A stretch of 64,000 nucleotides of DNA from Rhizomys pruinosus (lineage: Eukaryota; Chordata; Mammalia; Rodentia; Spalacidae), in contig VZQC01005680.1 in assembly GCA_009823505.1 (NCBI GenBank), forward strand, positions 1,935,662 through 1,999,661, given 5' to 3'. The notes under the pieces were generated by a model, which made no database searches, was not told the DNA's origin, and saw nothing but the letters and a program-made list of their open reading frames with translations. This document shows positions 59,046 to 64,000 of the stretch, piece after piece (within the stretch, counting starts at the first letter, position 1; every line of letters begins with the position of its first letter). The translations under genes and the position numbers were made by a program.

Positions 59046-59576
59046 CCAAGCCCGTGCAACTTTGAAAATGACAGCTTCATATGGCACCACTGAATACGAG
59101 CCCCCCCAGTCTGCCCAAGGTCTGGCCCCAGCTGAGGAAACAGGAAACCGCCATTCTGGTCTCCTTCTCTCTCAGTGGCAACGGCGGACATAGGTGCAGA
59201 ACTTGAACTCTGGTGAAGCCCAGGTCCGTGTCATGAGGTGCGGGGAAGGGGACCCTCTCCTACCAAGCCCAGCCTCCTCTACAGCAGGGAGCCTGGTGTA
59301 CAGAGAAGGGAAAAACACACCACCCAGAACAGGATGAGCAAAGGACAGAGCCCTGAAGGCACAGAGGGAACCAGGAGGGTCCCTGTTCTTACTCTCCAGT
59401 TGCATATCCCTACAAATCATCCTCAGCGGTGAGAAGATACACCTGCCATCTCCCAGCTTGAAGTGCTAGCTTGCCCAAGAACAGCATTCAACAGAACTTG
59501 CCTAAGCCAGCGATTCCATGGATGTTATATGGCAGGAAACTCAGCCTTCCACCTTCTAGGCCCCTATTCAACTACT
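59046..59576. other. Low-repeat intronic sequence
   Basis: No repeat or exon recognised. Confidence 0.5.
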
Positions 59577-59900
59577 GTGGGAATTCTTTCCTTCCTTTCC
59601 CTTCCCTCCTCCCCCTTCCTTCCCTCCCTCCTTCTTTCCTTCCTTCCCATCTTCCTTTCCTTCCTCCATTCTTTCCCCTCCCTCTCTTCTTTCCTTCCTT
59701 CCTTCCTTCCTTCCTTCCTTCCCTCCTTCCTTCCTTCCCTCCCTCCCTCCTTCCTTCCTACCTTCCCATCTTCTTTTCCTTCCCTTCTTCCTTTCTCTCC
59801 CTCCCTCCCTCTCTCCCTCCCTCCCTCCCTCCCTCCCTCCCTCCCTCCCTCCCTTCCTTCCTTCCTTCCTTCCTTCTTTCCTTCCTTCCTTCCTTTTTCA
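59577..59900. repeat. Polypyrimidine (CCTT)n/(CCCT)n tract, about 320 bp
   Basis: TTCCTTCCTTCCTTCC and CCCTCCCTCCCTCC blocks with few purines; open frames here are composition artefacts. Confidence 0.97.
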
Positions 59901-60102
59901 GACATGGTCTCTTGTAGCCCAGGGTGACTTCAAACTCCCTGCGTAGCCAAGAATGACCTTGAATTTCTGGTCTTTCTACCTCCTCCCAGCAAGTGTTCCA
60001 GTTACAGGTCTGTACCACCACACCTAGTTTACACAGTGCTGGGGATGGAACTCTGGCAAACTAGGCAAGTACTTAACCAACTGAGCTACACCCCTGGCTC
60101 CC
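59895..60102 (-). mobile_element. B4 SINE
   Basis: CAGACATGGTCTCTTGTAGC, GGTCTGTACCACCACACC, then GAGCTACACCCCTGGCTCC. The pyrimidine tract is the complement of its A-rich tail. Confidence 0.82.
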
Positions 60103-60469
60103 CAGTCTGGGTATTTTCAACAAAACAGAAGGCACAAAAATAAGAAGCCAGAGCCCCTTGGAAGCAAGTCTTCCTTCCGGGAAGTCCCGCCCTGCCTGCT
60201 GGCTTTGTAACGTGAATGTCTTTTCTGCCTGTAGCTGGGTAGAGGCAGAGGAGTGTGTCTGCTGGAGGGTTGGGATCTTAGCCGCAGGCTGCTTAGAGCA
60301 AAAGTCTCGGGCTATACTCTAAGCTAATTAAAATTAGGATATGGAACCCTGAATTCTGCACTTACACGGACCGTTGCAGGTGATTCTGGTAGTAAAAACC
60401 CAGGCAGGCAGGCACGGTAGGTAGCTCAGAGCCCCCACCCTAGGGTGACAAGGGCCAGGTCATTTCCAG
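60103..60469. other. Low-repeat intronic sequence
   Basis: No repeat recognised. Confidence 0.5.
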
Positions 60470-60600
60470 CCCTGATATGCATTACCTGAGTGACTGCCAG
60501 CACATCTCAACAGAGAAAGGAAGAGCACCTACCTCACAGGGCTGTTGTGGAGACTAAGGGGAAGAGGGGTCAGGCTCATATCTACACTTAGAAAACACCA
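60470..60600 (+). mobile_element. MIR fragment
   Basis: GAGCACCTACCTCACAGGGC then TGTTGTGGAGACTAAGG, MIR landmarks. Confidence 0.68.
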
Positions 60601-60607
60601 CACAGAG

Positions 60608-60757
60608 GGCTGGGGAGATGGCTCAGAGAGAAGAGTGCTTGGCAGACTGGCAGACCTGAGTTCAGATCCCCAGCAGCCATGGGAAAATCTAGGTTGATGA
60701 TGTGTAATTCCGGCTGGCTCCTGGTTCAGTGAAACCTTGTTTCAAAAAGTAAGGTGG
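60608..60757 (+). mobile_element. RSINE1-like SINE, part 1
   Basis: AGGGCTGGGGAGATGGCTCA to GAAACCTTGTTTCAAAAAG; resumes at 60926. Confidence 0.78.
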
Positions 60758-60925
60758 AGCCCAGTGTGGTGGCACACAACCTTTAATCCTGTCAGAGGCA
60801 GACGAATCTCTGTGGGATCAAAGCCAGCCTCATCTACAAAGTGAGACACAGGCCAGCCAGGGAGTGTGCTGTAGTGGAAGACTCTATCTAAAAATAAATA
60901 AATAAATAAATAAATAATAAATAGA
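60758..60925 (+). mobile_element. B1 SINE nested in RSINE1
   Basis: GCCCAGTGTGGTGGCACACA to GAAGACTCTATCTAAAAAT, AAAT tail. Confidence 0.88.
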
Positions 60926-61005
60926 AAAGGAGAGACCAATTGAGAAACACACCTGACTTTGACCCCTGGCTTCCACACATATGTGTACACATGTACACAC
61001 CACAA
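60926..61005 (+). mobile_element. RSINE1-like SINE, part 2
   Basis: CACACCTGACTTTGACCCCT, then GTGTACACATGTACAC. Confidence 0.65.
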
Positions 61006-61198
61006 AACTACTTAACAAAAAAGACCACATGGAATTGTAAAACTCCTATTGGGAGGGGTTGCTCATGCCATATTTTATGGCCCTGTGACCCTCCCTCCAG
61101 GCAGCATCTGAGGGAGGGAGCCCTGTCTAGGCTTTGGGGTCCTATGGATGTGTCTCTACCAAGTACCTATGCAGTACAATAAAGCCCACCTCCCTAAG
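61006..61198. other. Non-repeat stretch
   Basis: No feature recognised. Confidence 0.5.
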
Positions 61199-61199
61199 C

Positions 61200-61278
61200 T
61201 CAGGCTGGCCTTGAACTTGCTGTGAAGCCAAGGACAACCTTGAACTTCCGATCCTCCTGCCTGCAGCTCTCCCCATGA
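61200..61278 (-). mobile_element. B1/B4 body fragment
   Basis: TCAGGCTGGCCTTGAACTTG to TCCTCCTGCCTGCAGC. Confidence 0.65.
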
Positions 61279-61348
61279 GCTTGTAATTGCTCTAGAAAGG
61301 AACTGTGTGGTTTGCTGGGCATCATGTTTATTTTGTCTTGAGATTCTT

Positions 61349-61533
61349 TTTTTTACTTTTATCCTTTTTTTTTTTTTTTTTTTTTTTTTGGTATTTTTGA
61401 GACAGGGTTTCCCTTTTAGTCCCAGTTGTCCTGGAGATCGCTCTGTAGACCAGGCTGGCCTTGAACCCACAGAGATCCGCCTACCTCTGTCTCCCAAGTG
61501 CTAGGATTAAAGACGTGTGCCACCACGCCCGGC
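61349..61533 (-). mobile_element. B1 SINE, GGACTAAAGGGAGAC subtype
   Basis: Long T tail, GAGACAGGGTTTCCCTTTTA to CGCCACCACGCCCGGC region end. TSD TTGTCTTGAGATTCTT at 61333-61348 and 61534-61549. Confidence 0.97.
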
Positions 61534-61549
61534 TTGTCTTGAGATTCTT

Positions 61550-61888
61550 AAAAGAAAAGCTTCCACCAGGCCTTGGAATGCTCCTCTGATGATCTGGTGA
61601 GGGGCAAGATGGGGACTTGGCTTCACACTACAGGTCCAAGTGCAAAGCACCCTGGGTACTTATGTATGATGCTAACACCCTGATGTCTTTTGCTGTGTGC
61701 AGGGGGTTGCCTACAACCCTCCTGAAATTACCCAGAACGGAACATCAGAAGACAGGAAGACAGCTGATGGTGTCATTCTTTCCTGTCCTCTGCTACCTGC
61801 CATGGGGCTATTGTTCTCACCAGAGTGAAGACAGTTAAGTTTAGTCCCCAACTGTACCCAGGTTGTGGCTGTACTTACACACTAAAAT
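61550..61888. other. Low-repeat intronic sequence
   Basis: No repeat or exon recognised. Confidence 0.5.
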
Positions 61889-61889
61889 T

Positions 61890-62027
61890 AGGAGCCTGGG
61901 GCCAGTGATATGCTCAGGCATTTGGTGCCAAGCCTGCCACCTGAATTCAATTTCCCAGACCCACATGGAAGGAGAAAACTGACTCCCAAAGTTGTTCTCT
62001 GACCCCTCTATGCAATCTGTGCTATGG

Positions 62028-62064
<37 letters not shown>

Positions 62065-62067
62065 TAA

Positions 62068-62102
<35 letters not shown>

Positions 62103-62105
62103 ATT
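61890..62105 (+). mobile_element. tRNA-derived SINE, GGAAGGAGAGA subtype, with AC and AAAT tails
   Basis: CTGGGGCCAGTGATATGCTC head, CATGGAAGGAGAAAACTGAC; AC run 62029-62060, AAAT run 62066-62105. Confidence 0.82.
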
Positions 62106-62156
62106 GTAACAAAGTGATTTTAATTAAAATTAGGAGATGATAGAAGTTTGTGCCTT

Positions 62157-62453
62157 CAGGCTGGGGAGATGGTGGTTCAGTTGGTAAACTGCTTACCTTG
62201 AAAGCCTGAGGACCTGACTTCAATCCCCAAAAGCCATGTTAAAAAGCTGGACATGGTGGCGCAAGCTTATAATCCCAGAGCCGCGGCAGAGACAGTAGGA
62301 ACCTTAGAGCCCACTGCTCAGCCAGCCTGACCTTACTTGGTGAGCTCCAAGCTAATGAGAGACCACGTCTCAAAAAAAAAAAATTGTACAACATGTGAGG
62401 AGTAACACCTGAGGTTGACCTTGCACACCCACAGGTGCACGTGCATGTGTGTA
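62157..62453 (+). mobile_element. RSINE1-like SINE, near full length
   Basis: CAGGCTGGGGAGATGGTGGT, GGCGCAAGCTTATAATCCCA, GAGACCACGTCTCAAAAA and CACCTGAGGTTGACCTTGC. Confidence 0.83.
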
Positions 62454-62490
62454 GACACACACACACACACACATACATACACACACACAG
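62454..62490. repeat. (AC)n microsatellite
   Basis: AC units with ATAC breaks. Confidence 0.95.
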
Positions 62491-62509
62491 AGGAAAAGAA
62501 ATTTGTGCC

Positions 62510-62735
62510 TTGTAGCCAAGAACATAGGCTCTATGGTCAACCAGACTTTAGATCCAACTACTTAAACAGCAGGACCCCAAGTCATTCGGTTAACTCCCCC
62601 CCCCCCCGCCAGTCTCCTTGGCTCATTTTCAGTGTGGGGGAGAAACCCCCACGGACAGATGGAAGCTTCTATGAGACAACACACCTGTAGCGTCTCTACA
62701 GACTGTTTGGCACACAGTAGGATGTTAAGCATTAT
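62510..62735 (+). mobile_element. MIR SINE, near full length
   Basis: ACATAGGCTCTATGGTCAAC, GTCTCCTTGGCTCATTTTCA and GTTTGGCACACAGTAGGATG in MIR order. A run of about 14 C near 62596 interrupts it. Confidence 0.75.
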
Positions 62736-63429
62736 CAATTTCCATGCTGGCTTTTGTTCAGCAACTACCATGAAAGCACGAGTTAGAAGCTCAGGAAGGG
62801 AAAAGTCAGCTGACTTTTCCAATCTGCTGTCTCCTTGTACTTGACTATGTAACCTTCACATCAGGAATAGCAAGTGTCCAGTGACCGTCAGTCCCCGGGA
62901 CCAGGTGGAAAAGTAAAAGTAAAACAGATTCCCACGCTTTTCTCCTAAGTCGTTGAAAACATTTTAGATAGGACCAGTTCTGACAAGTGCTACTAAGCTA
63001 CATGCCACACCGCCTCCTTAAGCCACTGTGAACCTCAACTGCCCCCTTTGCACTTCAAAATAGGAATGTGTTTCTAACTCCAGTCCCCACAGGCTGCAGG
63101 GATTCTCAGTGCAGGCAACCTTGGAGAAATAATGCATTCATTCATTCAGGCCCTGATTTTGTGAACCATTACACCCTGGCCTTACTACCGGCGACCCACT
63201 GAACATGTGCTCTGCCAGCTGTTTCATCTCTGTAAGTCCTGCCTCCAGACCCATCTGGTCTTTTCCACTCGTGTTTGCTTCTGAGCTTCAGTCACACACA
63301 GTACTATACAGAAATGTTTCCACTGTAAGACCAAACTTCCAGCTGGGGCACAGTATGGAAAAGAAGCAGGCAATTTGTTTATTTTTTTTGCAGCACCCCC
63401 AGGCACCCGGCAAGGAAAGAAGAGAGGGC
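62736..63429. other. Low-repeat promoter-proximal intron 1 sequence
   Basis: No SINE or LTR recognised over about 700 bp, unlike the rest of the intron. No exon seen. Confidence 0.5.
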
Positions 63430-63525
63430 AGGAGGACTCGGGAGATGTCAGCTTGGAGACATGGCGCGCAAAGAAAGAGCCACCCCCCCCCCATCACCCT
63501 TTGCCCCACGAGTGTCAGGGCGCTT

Positions 63526-63531
63526 CCTTAC
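63526..63531 (-). other. Galnt17: Splice donor of Galnt17 exon 1
   Basis: On the minus strand the coding sequence reads AATG followed by GTAAGG, a strong consensus 5' splice site. The split falls after the first base of a glycine codon (phase 1), which fits the known continuation of the protein after RQLN-G. Confidence 0.93.
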
Positions 63532-63769
63532 CATTGAGCTGACGGTAAACTATGTCTTCCAGCAGTGACAGACGCTTGAGTACCGCATCCTGGATGGGGC
63601 TGGCGCTGTGCGCGCTGAGGTTGGCCACCTCTGCTCGCGGCCGGATCTCATGGAAGGCGTCTCCGCTGCGCACCGCGATAGGCCGGCACTTAGCTAGAAA
63701 GATCACAAAGCCGGCCACCGCGATCAAGTTCAACACCAACAGCACTTTGACTCTCCTCAGTGAAGCCAT
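63532..63769 (-). CDS. Galnt17: GALNT17 first coding exon (N-terminus, partial gene)
   Basis: This exon encodes the N-terminus of polypeptide N-acetylgalactosaminyltransferase 17 (WBSCR17/GALNTL3). The family adds GalNAc to Ser/Thr to start mucin-type O-glycosylation in the Golgi; catalytic competence of this member is debated. Seen here: 79 complete codons plus one base, starting MASLRRVKVLL. Basic residues precede a hydrophobic segment at about residues 9-26, as in a type II membrane anchor. The stem follows, with an N-L-S sequon at residue 50 and a charged stretch near residues 65-78 ending VYRQLN. The catalytic and lectin domains lie on later exons outside the window. The start is the first in-frame ATG after an in-frame TGA at 63857-63859; its -3 base is T (weak) and +4 is G. 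The exon ends in phase 1 at a GTAAGG donor. The protein was recognised from memory of the mammalian orthologue, with near-complete agreement. Confidence 0.95.
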
Positions 63770-64000
63770 CAAACAACACGGACGGTCCTCTCCCTGGACC
63801 CGCACCTCCACCTGCCTCACGTGCGAGGCGCAGGACAGCCGGGGACCGTGCGAACCTCACACACCTGACCACCGCCGGAGGAGTGGCGGGGAGGATGGGG
63901 GGGGCAGGCTGCTGCGGGCTCCCAAAGCACTCGTGCCCCAGAGGACAGAGACTGCTGGGGAGGACGGAGACAGGGAGTGCTCACTCACACCGAAGCCTCT
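63770..64000 (-). other. Galnt17: Galnt17 5' UTR / upstream leader (runs off window)
   Basis: This sequence lies upstream of the start codon. No ATG occurs on the minus strand in these 231 bases, so no upstream AUG ORF is visible. An in-frame TGA at 63857-63859 closes the frame. The transcription start cannot be placed and may lie beyond the window. Confidence 0.7.

Larger units (their letters stand above)
1..63531 (-). other. Galnt17: Galnt17 intron 1 (left part of gene, continues beyond window)
   Basis: Everything left of the exon 1 donor is inferred to be intron 1. No second Galnt17 exon, no other host exon and no intact host ORF was recognised. The gene is known to have very large introns in mammals, so over 63 kb of intron is plausible. 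Confidence 0.8.
63430..63930. promoter_or_regulatory. CpG-island-like block over Galnt17 exon 1
   Basis: About 30 CpG dinucleotides fall between 63541 and 63890, while the intron to the left is CpG-poor outside young B2 copies. The block is free of SINEs and holds GC boxes such as the GGCGGGG at about 63886. No TATA box is evident. This fits a CpG-island promoter; promoter function is inferred. Confidence 0.7.

Noticed and set aside
59463..59927. 154-codon Pro/Ser/Phe/Leu-rich frame and its minus-strand Arg/Glu/Gly counterpart
   Set aside because: Composition artefact of the polypyrimidine tract and B4 tail.
63770..63820. In-frame N-terminal extension of Galnt17 upstream of the ATG
   Set aside because: The upstream codon at 63818-63820 is GTG, not ATG; the frame is closed by TGA at 63857-63859, and the protein is known to start MASLRR.
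63690..63872. Alternative 60-codon frame overlapping Galnt17 exon 1 on the same strand
   Set aside because: Out-of-frame shadow of the GC-rich exon and leader.

Overview
This is a stretch of muroid rodent nuclear genome holding the first coding exon of one gene and about 63 kb of its first intron. The rodent call rests on dense B1, B2/B3, B4/ID and RSINE1-type SINEs plus rodent ERVL/MaLR-like LTRs. The youngest B2 copies do not match the mouse or rat B2 I remember, so I suspect a muroid outside Mus/Rattus; I cannot name the species.

The only host protein-coding sequence I can support is at the right end on the minus strand. Positions 63532-63769 encode the N-terminal 79 residues (plus one base) of GALNT17 (WBSCR17/GALNTL3), a Golgi type II GalNAc-transferase family protein. 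The exon sits in a CpG-rich block and ends at a consensus GTAAGG donor. The gene is transcribed leftward, so 1-63531 is inferred to be intron 1. No further exon was recognised.

Layout. 1-6300: SINEs mixed with LTR fragments. 6300-11500: intronic sequence with an unclassified dispersed repeat (7284-8205) and a SINE palindrome (8847-8900). 11560-12700: an old L1 broken up by B1 and B2. 13200-19900: many ERVL/MaLR-like LTR pieces, another L1 end and a GATA tract. 20000-29500: SINEs, a 26-bp minisatellite and low-repeat stretches. 30173-32205: a complete, apparently very young LTR element with identical LTRs. 32746-34140: 1.4 kb of TGGA and GGA low-complexity DNA, then an assembly gap. 35000-44500: an old L1, nested SINEs and LTRs, and a 177-bp inverted templated copy. 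45990-46900: a 35-bp minisatellite split by a B2. 47000-55500: SINEs and LTR fragments. 55508-55835: a 41-bp minisatellite with three-unit higher-order structure. 56000-62500: SINEs, MIRs and a polypyrimidine tract. 62735-63531: low-repeat sequence next to the promoter.

Nothing here forms an operon, CRISPR array or multi-gene system. The interest lies in recent retrotransposition, local templated duplications, structured minisatellites and a few AT-rich low-repeat blocks that could be conserved intronic regulatory DNA. LTR group labels A, B and D are mine, used to link related copies inside this window. Repeat family names come from memory and were not checked against a library; boundaries are approximate unless a target-site duplication (TSD) is given.
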